From the NCBI RefSeq assembly GCF_017614955.1, contig NZ_WVUH01000002.1, forward strand, positions 39,885-103,884: DNA of 64,000 bases. Direction: 5' to 3'. Below the pieces are notes generated by a model that did not search any database, was not told the DNA's origin, and saw only the letters and a program-made list of their open reading frames with translations. How positions within the stretch are numbered: the first letter of the stretch is position 1; each line of letters opens with the position of its first letter. The position numbers were made by a program, and so were the translations under genes. Source of the stretch: Micromonospora echinofusca. GTDB taxonomy: Bacteria; Actinomycetota; Actinomycetes; Mycobacteriales; Micromonosporaceae. Of the stretch, positions 43,003 through 51,430 are shown piece by piece.

Positions 43003-44151
43003 ATGGACTTCCGGCTCACCGAGGAGCACGAGGCGCTCCGGTCCAGCGTGCGGGACTTCGCCCGCGAGGTGGTCGCGCCGGTCATCGCCGAGCACTACGA
43101 GAAGCACACCTTCCCGTACGAGGTGGTCCGCCAGATGGGCAAGATGGGGCTGTTCGGGCTCCCCTTCCCCGAGGAGCACGGCGGCATGGGCGGCGACTAC
43201 TTCGCGCTCTGCCTGGCCCTGGAGGAACTGGCCCGGGTGGACTCCAGTGTGGCGATCACCCTGGAGGCGGCGGTCTCGCTCGGCGCCATGCCGATCTACC
43301 GCTTCGGTACTCCCGAGCAGAAGGAACGCTGGCTGCCGAGGCTGGTCAGTGGGGAGGCACTGGCCGGGTTCGGCCTGACCGAGCCGGGGACCGGTTCGGA
43401 TGCCGGCGGTACCCAGACCCGGGCGGTCCTCGACGGTGACGAGTGGGTCATCAACGGCTCGAAGGCGTTCATCACCAACTCCGGTACCGACATCACCGCA
43501 CTGGTGACGGTGACTGCGGTGACCGGCATCCGGCCGGACGGGTCGAAGGAACTGTCCACGATCATCGTGCCGTCCGGTACGCCCGGTTTCACGGTGGCGC
43601 CCGGCTACTCGAAGGTCGGCTGGAACGCGTCGGACACCCACGAGTTGACCTTCGACGACTGCCGGGTCCCGGCAGAGAACCTGCTCGGCGAGCGTGGCCG
43701 GGGCTTCGCGCAGTTCCTGCGGATCCTCGACGAGGGGCGGATCGCCATCGCCGCCCTGGCGGTGGGTCTCGCCCAGGGCTGCGTGGACGAGTCGCTGAAG
43801 TACGCGAAGGAGCGGCACGCCTTCGGCCAGCCGATCGGCAACTACCAGGCCATCCAGTTCAAGATCGCGGACATGGAGCTGAAGGCGCACACCGCGCGGC
43901 TGGCGTACTACGACGCGGCGGCCCGGATGCTGGCGGGTGAGAACTTCAAGCGCCAGGCGGCGATCGCGAAGCTGCACGCCAGTACGGTCGCGGTCGACAA
44001 CGCCCGGGAGGCGACCCAGATCCACGGCGGGTACGGCTTCATGAACGAGTACCCGGTGGCCCGGTTCTGGCGGGACTCGAAGATCCTGGAGATCGGCGAG
44101 GGTACCTCCGAGGTGCAGCGCATGATCATCGCTCGGGATCTCGGGCTGTAG
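43003..44151 (+). CDS. acyl-CoA dehydrogenase (branched-chain type, AcdH-like)
   Basis: 382 residues, a full acyl-CoA dehydrogenase: MDFRLTEEHEALRSSVRDFA, FGLTEPGTGSDAGGTQTRA for FAD binding, and IHGGYGFMNEYPVARFWRDSKI. The catalytic Glu is at the short/medium-chain position, E366 in LEIGEGTSEVQRM. True isovaleryl-CoA dehydrogenases usually have Ala or Gly there and use another Glu. The cluster still suggests oxidation of isovaleryl- or other branched acyl-CoA, like streptomycete AcdH. A strong SD (AGGAGGAAGAGG) precedes the ATG. 53 nt after the carboxyltransferase, so probably co-transcribed. Confidence 0.92.
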   Translation: MDFRLTEEHEALRSSVRDFAREVVAPVIAEHYEKHTFPYEVVRQMGKMGLFGLPFPEEHGGMGGDYFALCLALEELARVDSSVAITLEAAVSLGAMPIYRFGTPEQKERWLPRLVSGEALAGFGLTEPGTGSDAGGTQTRAVLDGDEWVINGSKAFITNSGTDITALVTVTAVTGIRPDGSKELSTIIVPSGTPGFTVAPGYSKVGWNASDTHELTFDDCRVPAENLLGERGRGFAQFLRILDEGRIAIAALAVGLAQGCVDESLKYAKERHAFGQPIGNYQAIQFKIADMELKAHTARLAYYDAAARMLAGENFKRQAAIAKLHASTVAVDNAREATQIHGGYGFMNEYPVARFWRDSKILEIGEGTSEVQRMIIARDLGL

Positions 44152-44574
44152 CTCCCGACAGCGACCGTCGGGGTGGCGGTGACCGTTCCGGAGCCGTAGC
44201 GCCGGCTTCGCGCCTCCCGGACCGGGACGATGGGTGGCTTCTGATCCCTGTCGAGCTGCTGGCACAGACGGAGCAGTCCGGCCGGGTGGTGCTGCTCTAG
44301 CAGGGTGGTGCTGCTCTGGTCGGGTGGTGCTGGCCCGGTGCGGCGGTGCCTGCCCGGTCGGCAGCTCGACAGGGCGCCCGCAACCTCTTTGGTACACAGT
44401 CGACGGACCGTGTCGTAGGTGGCGCGTCCTCTCGCGTCACCCTCGTCGGGCCGGACCCCGCTCGGGCGCAGCCTGCGTCCGGCGGGGCTCCGTGTCGGAT
44501 ATCCGAACCGGTACCGGTCGGTAGGACGACGTAGTCCTGCCGGATGTCGGTCGCCCTCCGTAGCCTTCCTGCCC
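44152..44574. other. intergenic region with 19-bp tandem repeat
   Basis: 423 bp without a gene I can support. Three 19-bp units GGGTGGTGCTGCTCT... at 44284-44302, 44303-44321 and 44322-44340, the last degenerate. A TAGCCT hexamer (44561-44566) 8 nt before the next ATG suggests a leaderless promoter. In-frame upstream extensions of the next gene through this stretch are non-homologous. Confidence 0.6.
44561..44566 (+). promoter_or_regulatory. leaderless-type -10 element (TAGCCT)
   Basis: TAGCCT 8 nt before the ATG of the HTH/NTPase regulator, with no SD between. One nucleotide further than the other examples. Confidence 0.35.
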
Positions 44575-46899
44575 ATGACTCCGGATCATGATCGCGGGCA
44601 GGGTCGGTCCGGTCTGCCGGAGCTGTTGCTCGGGCATCGGCTTGCCGCCGGGTTCACCCAGGCGGAACTGGCCAGCCGGGCCGGCGTCGGGGTCCGCACC
44701 GTCCGTGACCTGGAACGCGGCCGATCGGTACGGCCACAGCGGACGACCGTGGAGTTGCTCGCAGCCGCGCTCCAACTTGCGCCAGCCGACCGGGCCGTCC
44801 TGCTGGCGGCCGCGCGGGGTCACCGCAGCCCGGCGCCGGCCGACGGATCGGCCAGCCGGATGCCACCCCCGGCCGGGCCGGTCGACCGGGCATCATCCGC
44901 CACCGGCCCGGTCGGCCAGTTGCCGCCCGCCACCGAACTGATCGGCCGGGACGACGAGGTCGCCGGAGTGGTGGACCTGCTCGCCCCGGCACCGGACCGG
45001 CAACCACCGACCGTGGTCAGTCTGGTCGGATTGGCCGGCGTAGGGAAGACCGCCCTGGCCCTCGCGGTCGCCCGGGCGGTACCGGTACCGCACCGCGCCG
45101 GGGTCCTGGTGGGTGAGGGCTCCGACGTCGGGGACGTGCTCACCGCGGTCGCCGGGGTGTTCGGGGCGGCCCGCCCGGCGGAACTCGTCGACCGGCTCGG
45201 GGAGGCTCCCGCGCTGCTGGTGATCGACGCCGTGGAGCGGGCCCCGGGTCCGGTGGCCGAGGCGCTCACCCGGCTCACCGGTCACCTGCCCGGTCTACGG
45301 GTACTCGCCACCGGCCGGCACCCGGTCGGTCTGCCCGGCGAGCGGGTCTGGCCGGTCACCCCGTTGGACGTACCCCCGCCCGACGGGGTGACCGGGGCAC
45401 CGGGTGCCGGTACCCCGGTGGACCTCGACCAACTGGCCGGCTACCCGGCGGTCCGGCTCTTCCTGGCCCGGCTCGGGCAGGTACGCCGGGAACCGCCCCG
45501 GACGGACGAACTGGCGGCGCTCGGTCTCCTCGTCCGCCGGCTCGGTGGACTGCCGTTGGCGATCGAACTGGTCGCTGCCCGGGGGCGGATCCTCGACCTG
45601 AACGACATGCTCGACCGGTACGGCGACCGGGTACTCGACCTGGCCACGGCGACGGCTCCCCGTCCGGCGACAGCGGTGACGATGCGGGACGAGGTGGCGG
45701 CCAGCTACCACCTGTTGGCGCCGGACGAGCAGCGGGCCCTACGGGAGTTGTCCGCATTCCGTAACCGCTGGTCCCTGACGCTCGCCGAGGAACTGCTCGC
45801 CACCGGTACCGACCTGGTGGCGCTGCTGGACCGCCTGCTCGAACTCGGCCTGCTGAGCGTACGGGGTTCCGGGGAGTTCCGGTTCCGGCTGCTGGACGTG
45901 GTGCGGGACTTCGCCGCCGAGCAGGCCACCATCGGCGGTGAGGCGACCGTGGTCCGGCGCCGGCACGCCGTGGTGCTGACCCGGTGGGCCACCCGGACCG
46001 CACCGGAGCTGGCCGGTGCCGATCCGGCGTCGGCGGTGTGCCGGTTCGACGAGGTCAGTCCCGACCTGTCCACCGCATTGAGCCATGCCGCGAACGACGA
46101 TCCGCACACCGCGCTGGCGCTGGCCGCCGCCCTGTCCCGCTGGTGGGGTTTCCGTGGGCGTGACGTGTTCGGCCGGCGGTGGCTGCGTCGGTTGCTGGAC
46201 GACCCGCGTACCGCCGACGCCGATCCCCGGGTACGCGCCGACGCCCGACTGGGCGTGGCCCGGTTGGCCGCGGAGCACGGGGCGGGTACCGACGAGGTGC
46301 CGGCGGTGCGGGAGGCGTTGGCCGGGTACCAGCGGCTCGGCGATCTGCCGGGCGAGGTGGCCGCCCGTACGGTGCTCTGCGCGCTGTTGACCGCCGCAGG
46401 CGGGTACGACGAGGCCCGTGCCCATGGTGAGGCGGCACTGGCCCTGGCTGCCGGTGCCGGCCGGAACCGGGACGTGGCGATGGTCCAGCTCGAACTGGGT
46501 CGGCGGGATGTCCGGGTCGGTGACCTGCGGGCTGCCCGGCGCCGACTGGCCGTGGTGGGCCGGCTGGCGGCCCGGTGCGGCGATGCGCGGCTGCGGTCCC
46601 TGGCCCGAATGGAGTTGGCCGAGGTCGAGCGGCTCGCCCGCCGGTACGACGAAACGGCCCCGGACGCTCGGCTGGCCGAGGCGGTGGCCCTGCTCACCGA
46701 GTCGCTCTCCGGCGCACCGTCCGGGTTGACCGCCGATGCTGCGTCTGTCCCGGCGGCCGATGCTCCACCTGCCGCCGAGGCGGGCGCGTTACCCGTGGCG
46801 GCGGTCGACGCGGCGGTCGAGGGATGTCTTGCGCTGCGTCGCGGTGAACTGGCGCGGGCGGCGGAGTGGTTCGCTGTGGCTGCTGCGGCGAGTCGTTGA
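44575..46899 (+). CDS. HTH-type NB-ARC/STAND regulator with TPR-like C-terminus
   Basis: 774 residues. The N-terminal Cro/C1-type HTH is LGHRLAAGFTQAELASRAGVGVRTVRDLERGR (about 21-52). An NTPase module follows with Walker A GLAGVGKTALA (about 152-162), Walker B PALLVIDAVE, and GGLPLAIELVAARGR, the GxP-type motif of NB-ARC/AP-ATPases. The winged-helix-like LDVVRDFAAEQ follows, then helical repeats to the end. This is a signal-transducing (STAND) regulator of the AfsR/SARP-like ATPase class. Target genes unknown. No SD; TAGCCT 8 nt upstream. The C-terminal repeat region is short for the class. Confidence 0.85.
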   Translation: MTPDHDRGQGRSGLPELLLGHRLAAGFTQAELASRAGVGVRTVRDLERGRSVRPQRTTVELLAAALQLAPADRAVLLAAARGHRSPAPADGSASRMPPPAGPVDRASSATGPVGQLPPATELIGRDDEVAGVVDLLAPAPDRQPPTVVSLVGLAGVGKTALALAVARAVPVPHRAGVLVGEGSDVGDVLTAVAGVFGAARPAELVDRLGEAPALLVIDAVERAPGPVAEALTRLTGHLPGLRVLATGRHPVGLPGERVWPVTPLDVPPPDGVTGAPGAGTPVDLDQLAGYPAVRLFLARLGQVRREPPRTDELAALGLLVRRLGGLPLAIELVAARGRILDLNDMLDRYGDRVLDLATATAPRPATAVTMRDEVAASYHLLAPDEQRALRELSAFRNRWSLTLAEELLATGTDLVALLDRLLELGLLSVRGSGEFRFRLLDVVRDFAAEQATIGGEATVVRRRHAVVLTRWATRTAPELAGADPASAVCRFDEVSPDLSTALSHAANDDPHTALALAAALSRWWGFRGRDVFGRRWLRRLLDDPRTADADPRVRADARLGVARLAAEHGAGTDEVPAVREALAGYQRLGDLPGEVAARTVLCALLTAAGGYDEARAHGEAALALAAGAGRNRDVAMVQLELGRRDVRVGDLRAARRRLAVVGRLAARCGDARLRSLARMELAEVERLARRYDETAPDARLAEAVALLTESLSGAPSGLTADAASVPAADAPPAAEAGALPVAAVDAAVEGCLALRRGELARAAEWFAVAAAASR

Positions 46900-47261
46900 G
46901 GACGTCCCCGGTCAGCAGGGTGAACCGGCCATCGCCGCTCGCCCGCTGGCCGGCTCGGGATGGTCCGGCGCGGTCGTCCTGGGGTTCGAGGTGGCGCGGG
47001 CGGCGAGCCCCCTGTCCAACCCCTCGCCCGTCGCCCGCGCCACCACCCCCCGGTGCGTTGCCGCTGATGCAGGTTAACTGGCGTTAGCCGACCGTTTTGT
47101 CCATTGGATGGGCATTCATGCCATCCCGGGATCGGTTCTGCCGGAACTTCTGCCGGTCGTGTCCGGTTCACCCGCATGGCGCCCGCGTGCCGCCTGGGCG
47201 TGTCGGGGCGTCGTGCACCGCTCGGACGTCGGGCGTTGAGCCGGCGCAGCGGATCCGGGCG
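46900..47261. other. intergenic region, no gene seen
   Basis: 362 bp after the STAND regulator and before the end of the convergent marR gene. Short open frames are GC-rich shadows without SD or similarity. AT content rises near 47080-47110 (TTAACTGGCGTTAGCC), which could be a promoter, but I see no gene behind it. Confidence 0.5.
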
Positions 47262-47750
47262 TCAGGCGTCCGGTACCGGCTCGGTGCTGCCTGCGGTGGC
47301 GCCCGGGTGTACCGCGTCGCGGACCTTGCGGAGGCCGTCGAGCAGTGCGGTCAACTCGCGGGCGGTGAGCTGACCGGTGAACCACTGCTCGATGATCTCC
47401 AGGTGGCCCGGCAGCGTCTCGTCGAGTCGCCGGAGCCCGGCTTCGGTGACCACGGCGTAGGAACTGCGCCGGTCGGACGGGCAGGCCCGCCGGCAGAGCA
47501 GTCCGTCCCGTTCCATCCGGTCCACGACACGGGTCACGCCGCTGGTGGAGAGGGAGGTCTGGGCGGCGAGGTCGGTCATGCGGAGCTGGTTGCCGGGTGA
47601 CCGCGACAGTCGCATGAGCACCTCGAACTCCACCTGCGACAGGCCGTGCTCCTCGTACTGCGCGGCGAACCGGGCGGAGAGCCCGGCATGCGTCTCGAAG
47701 AGCAGGCCGACAGCCGTGATGCGGGGGTCGTCGAACACGTTCCTGGTCAC
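47262..47750 (-). CDS. MarR-family transcriptional regulator
   Basis: 162 residues. The winged helix is LSQVEFEVLMRLSRSPGNQLRMTDLAAQTSLSTSGVTRVVDRMERDGLLCRRACPSDRRSSYAVVTEAG (about 38-106), the MarR signature including the DxRxxxxxxT wing. It is divergent from yceI, 101 bp away, which is the typical arrangement for a repressor controlling its neighbour and itself. The gap contains the short palindrome GTTG-CTT-CAAC (47799-47809) and TTGCTTC direct repeats (47785, 47801). Ligand unknown. Confidence 0.92.
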   Translation of the reverse strand: MTRNVFDDPRITAVGLLFETHAGLSARFAAQYEEHGLSQVEFEVLMRLSRSPGNQLRMTDLAAQTSLSTSGVTRVVDRMERDGLLCRRACPSDRRSSYAVVTEAGLRRLDETLPGHLEIIEQWFTGQLTARELTALLDGLRKVRDAVHPGATAGSTEPVPDA

Positions 47751-47769
47751 CGGTTCATCCTAGCAGTAC

Positions 47770-47809
47770 TTGACAGGAGGAATATTGCTTCGGCTAAAGT
47801 TGCTTCAAC
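47770..47809 (+). promoter_or_regulatory. marR-yceI divergent promoter/operator region
   Basis: TTGACA at 47770-47775 and TAAAGT at 47795-47800 (19-bp spacer) face yceI. TAGGAT on the minus strand (47757-47762) may serve marR. The odd palindrome GTTGCTTCAAC (47799-47809) and a TTGCTTC repeat 16 bp upstream overlap the yceI promoter and fit a MarR operator. Confidence 0.5.
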
Positions 47810-47851
47810 AGCCATTGGGTATCTGAACCATCTCTCCCGGAGGGCAGCAAC

Positions 47852-48436
47852 ATGACCAGCGGCATCGAATCCGTTACCCGCGAGTGGGACGGCCTCACCA
47901 TCCCGGCGGCCGGCACCTACCTGCTCGACCAGGCGCACAAGCGGGTCGGCTTCGTGGTCCGGCACATGATGGTCAGCAAGGTGCGCGGCGAGTTCGCCGA
48001 GGCGACCGCGACGATCACCGTTGCCGAGGACCCGCTCCAGTCGTCCGTCGCCGCCACCATCCAGGCTGCCAGCATCAGCACCGGCCAGAACGACCGGGAC
48101 AACCACCTGCGCAGCGGTGACTTCCTGGAGGCCGAGAAGTTCCCGACCCTGGAGTACCGCAGCACCCGGGTCAAGTCCCGCGACGGCAACGAGTTCGTGC
48201 TCAGCGGGGAGCTGACCATCAAGGGCGTCACCCGTGAGGTCGACCTTGAGGTCGAGTTCGAGGGTGTCGGGCGCAGCCCGTACGGCCAGGACATCTTCGG
48301 TTTCTCGGCCAGCACGGAGATCGACCGTGAGGACTTCGGGCTGACCTGGAACGTGGCGCTGGAGACCGGTGGCGTGGTCGTCGGCAAGAAGATCAAGATC
48401 GAGATCGAGGGTGAGGCCATCCGTCAGGCGGCCTGA
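47852..48436 (+). CDS. YceI-family lipocalin-like protein
   Basis: 194 residues: GTYLLDQAHKRVGFVVRHMMVSKVRGEF, the family opening, then NDRDNHLRSGDFLEAEKFPTLEYRSTRV and FGFSASTEIDREDFGLTWN. YceI proteins form an extended lipocalin barrel that binds a polyisoprenoid-type amphiphile. There is no signal peptide, so it is cytosolic here, as in many actinobacteria. Likely repressed by the divergent MarR. Strong SD (CCGGAGGG). It ends in a strong hairpin terminator at 48459. Confidence 0.92.
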   Translation: MTSGIESVTREWDGLTIPAAGTYLLDQAHKRVGFVVRHMMVSKVRGEFAEATATITVAEDPLQSSVAATIQAASISTGQNDRDNHLRSGDFLEAEKFPTLEYRSTRVKSRDGNEFVLSGELTIKGVTREVDLEVEFEGVGRSPYGQDIFGFSASTEIDREDFGLTWNVALETGGVVVGKKIKIEIEGEAIRQAA

Positions 48437-48458
48437 TCCGCTCCCGAGTGACGTGCGC

Positions 48459-48497
48459 GACGCCCCAGCTACCGGCGCCCCCGGTACCTGGGGCGTC
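48459..48497. terminator. hairpin terminator after yceI
   Basis: GACGCCCCAG / CTGGGGCGTC outer stem with an inner TACCGG / CCGGTA stem, about 22 nt after the stop. A stable two-part hairpin. Confidence 0.8.
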
Positions 48498-48603
48498 GTG
48501 CTGGGTATGGAGGTTCCGGTCGTCCCGGTCACCGCAGATATTCACAAGCGTCACGGTACGACCGTACTGTTGTATCGTCGGCCGCCTCGCTCCGGGAGGG
48601 CAC

Positions 48604-50082
48604 ATGGGTAGGGACGTCGCGAAGGGCGCCTTCTCCCGAGAGGATCGGATCCGCTACCGGCAGAAGGTCCGCCGGTGTCTCGACGTCTTCGCGCTCATGC
48701 TCGACGACTTCGGCTTCGACGCGGACCGGCCCACCACCGGACTGGAGATCGAGCTCAACCTGATCGACGGCGCCGCCGAGCCCGCCATGCGCAACGACCA
48801 GATCCTGGCCGACATCGCCGACCCCAACTTCCAGACCGAGCTGGGGCAGTTCAACCTGGAGCTGAACGCCAGCCCCCGGCTGATCGAGGGCGGCGGGTTC
48901 GCCGACTACGAGCAGGACCTCCGGGGCAGTCTGCACCGGGCCGACGAGCGGGCCGGCAGGTCCGACGCCGCGATCATCCTGATCGGTATCCTGCCCACCC
49001 TCACCGAGCACCACCTGGTGGCCGACAACCTCTCCACCAACGAGCGGTACCGGGTGCTCAACGAGCAGATCGTGGCGGCCCGGGGTGAGGACATCGAGCT
49101 GGACATCCGGGGTGTGGAACGGTTGCAGACGCACACCGACTCGATCGCCCCCGAGGCTGCCTGCACCAGCCTCCAGTTCCACCTCCAGGTCGCCCCGGAC
49201 AGCTTCGCCAACTACTGGAACGCCTCCCAGGCCATCGCCGGGGTGCAGGTGGCGATCGGGGCGAACTCCCCTTTCCTGTACGGGCGGCAGCTCTGGGCGG
49301 AAACCCGGATCGCGCTCTTCGAACAGGCCACCGACACCCGGCCGGACGAGCTCAAGGCGCAGGGGGTACGCCCCCGGGTCTGGTTCGGGGAACGTTGGAT
49401 CACCTCGATCTTCGACCTGTTCGAGGAGAACGTCCGCTACTTCCCGCCGCTGCTGCCGATCTGCGACGACGAGGACCCGGCCGAGGTGCTGCACGGTGGC
49501 GGCGTACCCACCCTGGGGGAACTGCGCCTGCACAACGGCACGGTCTACCGCTGGAACCGGCCGGTCTACGACATCATGAACGGCCGCCCGCACCTGCGGG
49601 TGGAGAACCGGGTTCTACCGGCCGGGCCGACCGTGGTCGACATGCTGGCGAACGCCGCCTTCTACTTCGGACTCGCCCGGGATCTCGCCGAGGGCGACCG
49701 GCCGATCTGGAGTCAGCTCAGCTTCAGTGCCGCCGAGGAGAACTTCCACGCAGCGGCCCGGCGGGGCATCGACGCCGTCCTGCACTGGCCCCGGCTCGGT
49801 GAGGTACGCGCCACCGACCTGGTGCTCGACGTGCTGCTGCCGCGTGCGGCGAACGGGCTCGACCGGTTCGGGGTCGCGGCCGAGCACCGGGACCGGCTGC
49901 TCGGTGTGATCGAGGGACGGTGCCGGACCGGCCGCAACGGAGCGGTGTGGCAGACGGAGGCGGTGTGGGCGGCCGAACGGCACGCCGGACTGGACCGGCA
50001 GGCCGCACTGCACGACATGCTCAGGCGCTACGGCGAGCTGCAACGGACCAACGAGCCGGTGCACACCTGGCCGGTGGGGTGA
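48604..50082 (+). CDS. glutamate-cysteine ligase-like (GCS2 family) carboxylate-amine ligase
   Basis: 492 residues. The start is MGRDVAKGAFSREDRIRYRQ. GCS2-type signatures TTGLEIELNLID (metal-binding Glu) and ELGQFNLELNASP follow, then TSLQFHLQVAP and AIGANSPFLYGRQLWAETRIALFEQ. It ligates an amino acid to the gamma-carboxyl of glutamate or a similar acid. Mycothiol-producing actinobacteria do not make glutathione, so the product is uncertain (ergothioneine EgtA is one relative). The ATG at 48604 has GGGAGG upstream. A dyad ACGGT-acg-ACCGT (48553-48565) lies about 40 bp before the start and could be an operator. Confidence 0.82.
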   Translation: MGRDVAKGAFSREDRIRYRQKVRRCLDVFALMLDDFGFDADRPTTGLEIELNLIDGAAEPAMRNDQILADIADPNFQTELGQFNLELNASPRLIEGGGFADYEQDLRGSLHRADERAGRSDAAIILIGILPTLTEHHLVADNLSTNERYRVLNEQIVAARGEDIELDIRGVERLQTHTDSIAPEAACTSLQFHLQVAPDSFANYWNASQAIAGVQVAIGANSPFLYGRQLWAETRIALFEQATDTRPDELKAQGVRPRVWFGERWITSIFDLFEENVRYFPPLLPICDDEDPAEVLHGGGVPTLGELRLHNGTVYRWNRPVYDIMNGRPHLRVENRVLPAGPTVVDMLANAAFYFGLARDLAEGDRPIWSQLSFSAAEENFHAAARRGIDAVLHWPRLGEVRATDLVLDVLLPRAANGLDRFGVAAEHRDRLLGVIEGRCRTGRNGAVWQTEAVWAAERHAGLDRQAALHDMLRRYGELQRTNEPVHTWPVG

Positions 50083-50151
50083 GCCCTCCGACCCGGCCGG
50101 CCCTCCCGCAGCGTGGTGTGCGGATCCGGTCCGGTCGGGCGGTGCAGGAGT

Positions 50152-51324
50152 TCAGGGTCCACCAGGACGGTCTGGTTCCGCCGCGTCCGTCGGAGCTGTA
50201 CCGGTCGGCGTGGCTGCGGACTTCGACCGGCGGGTACGCGGGCGCGGCACGACCGGACGGGCAGCGGGCGGATCGGCCGGCGCCGCGTCCGGTTCAGGGG
50301 CGGCGACCGGCCCAGCCTCCGGCATGGGCACCGCGTCCGGCACCGGTTCGACGTCCGGCTCAGGGGTGGTGACCGGCCCGGGCTCCGGCAGGGTCACCGG
50401 CGCTGGACCAGTGTCCGGTACCAACTTCGCCCGCTGCTCACTCCGCTGGGCCAGCGCCGCCACCAGGGTCGAGCCGGCCAGCCCGGCAAGGACCGCCCAG
50501 GGCGCCACCAGGTGCGCCGAGCGCAGCTCGGCCGGCAGCCCGGCCAGAGCCGGCGTGGTCAGCAGATAGGCGACCGCCACCAACAGCGGGCCGGCAGCCC
50601 CGGAACCGGCCGTACCCACCCGGCCGGCCGGGTACCGGGACGCCTTCCGCGCGGCGACCATCCCGATCAGCAGGGCGGCACCGAGGGAGAGCGCCGCGTC
50701 CGGCCAGTAACCGATGTCGCGGTACCACCGGTCGGCGGGGCCTGCGGGCCAGGTGGCCAGCGGACCGCCCGCCGGCTCCCCACCGGCGACCCGGACCACC
50801 ACCCCGGTCACCGCCAGTGCCCAGATCCAGGCCATCGTGCCGGCCAGGTTGCGGGCAGCAGCCGGTGACGTGAGTACCCAGTACGCCGCGACCAGACCCA
50901 GGAGTACGCCGAGCAGGGCGTGCGCACCCACGACGGTCTGGGCGGGTGCCGCCGTCGTGCCGTCGGCGGTCCGGGCCGGTACGGCGAGCAGGACGACGGT
51001 GACCAGTGCACCGACCGCCGAGGCGAGGGCGAGTACCGGTCGACCGGGGCGGCCCACCGGTCGGTGCGTACCCGGTGCCGGTTGGTCGACCCCGAGATTG
51101 CCGGCCAACCGGCCGGCGGCCAGCGCCCCGGCGACCGTCGACGTGGCAGCCACCCAGACGGCCCAGGCCAGAGCCTGCACCCAGGCCGTCGACCCGGCCG
51201 GATCGGTCGGGGGCAGCCAGGTGACGATGCCCAGCCCGTAACCCAGGCCGAGCTGGGCGGCTCCCGCAGCAGCCGCCACCCCGGTCGCTGTCCCGACCGG
51301 CCTTCCCCAGCCTCGTACGGCCAT
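50152..51324 (-). CDS. polytopic membrane protein with Pro/Glu-rich tail
   Basis: 390 residues. About seven to nine hydrophobic helices cover residues 10-270 (for example GVAAAAGAAQLGLGYGLGIV, ALAWAVWVAATSTVAGALAA, VLALASAVGALVTVVLLAVP). A disordered tail of repeating EPxP/VP units (TLPEPGPVTTPEPDVEPVP...) ends in RPRTRRSKSAATP. No family recognised and no transport motif. The start is uncertain: ATG 51324 gives a compact N-terminus, while ATG 51411 would add 29 polar residues. It is divergent from the PASTA gene at 51431. Confidence 0.75.
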   Translation of the reverse strand: MAVRGWGRPVGTATGVAAAAGAAQLGLGYGLGIVTWLPPTDPAGSTAWVQALAWAVWVAATSTVAGALAAGRLAGNLGVDQPAPGTHRPVGRPGRPVLALASAVGALVTVVLLAVPARTADGTTAAPAQTVVGAHALLGVLLGLVAAYWVLTSPAAARNLAGTMAWIWALAVTGVVVRVAGGEPAGGPLATWPAGPADRWYRDIGYWPDAALSLGAALLIGMVAARKASRYPAGRVGTAGSGAAGPLLVAVAYLLTTPALAGLPAELRSAHLVAPWAVLAGLAGSTLVAALAQRSEQRAKLVPDTGPAPVTLPEPGPVTTPEPDVEPVPDAVPMPEAGPVAAPEPDAAPADPPAARPVVPRPRTRRSKSAATPTGTAPTDAAEPDRPGGP

Positions 51325-51430
51325 GCCGGGCAGCGTAGCCGTCCCCCGACCGGTGGGCGACCCGTGCGAGGCTGGTCCACGCCCGTTGCCGGTGGCCGGT
51401 ACGGTCGCCATGGTGACGCGGAGGTCATAG

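Noticed and set aside
44419..44574. 52-codon N-terminal extension of the HTH/NTPase regulator
   Set aside because: Pro/Arg/Ser-rich and unrelated to the HTH family; a leaderless-type hexamer marks the ATG at 44575.
46900..47261. C-terminal continuation of the regulator in another frame
   Set aside because: The alternate frames are low-complexity Arg/Pro/Ser sequence without TPR pattern, so I could not support a frameshift by eye.
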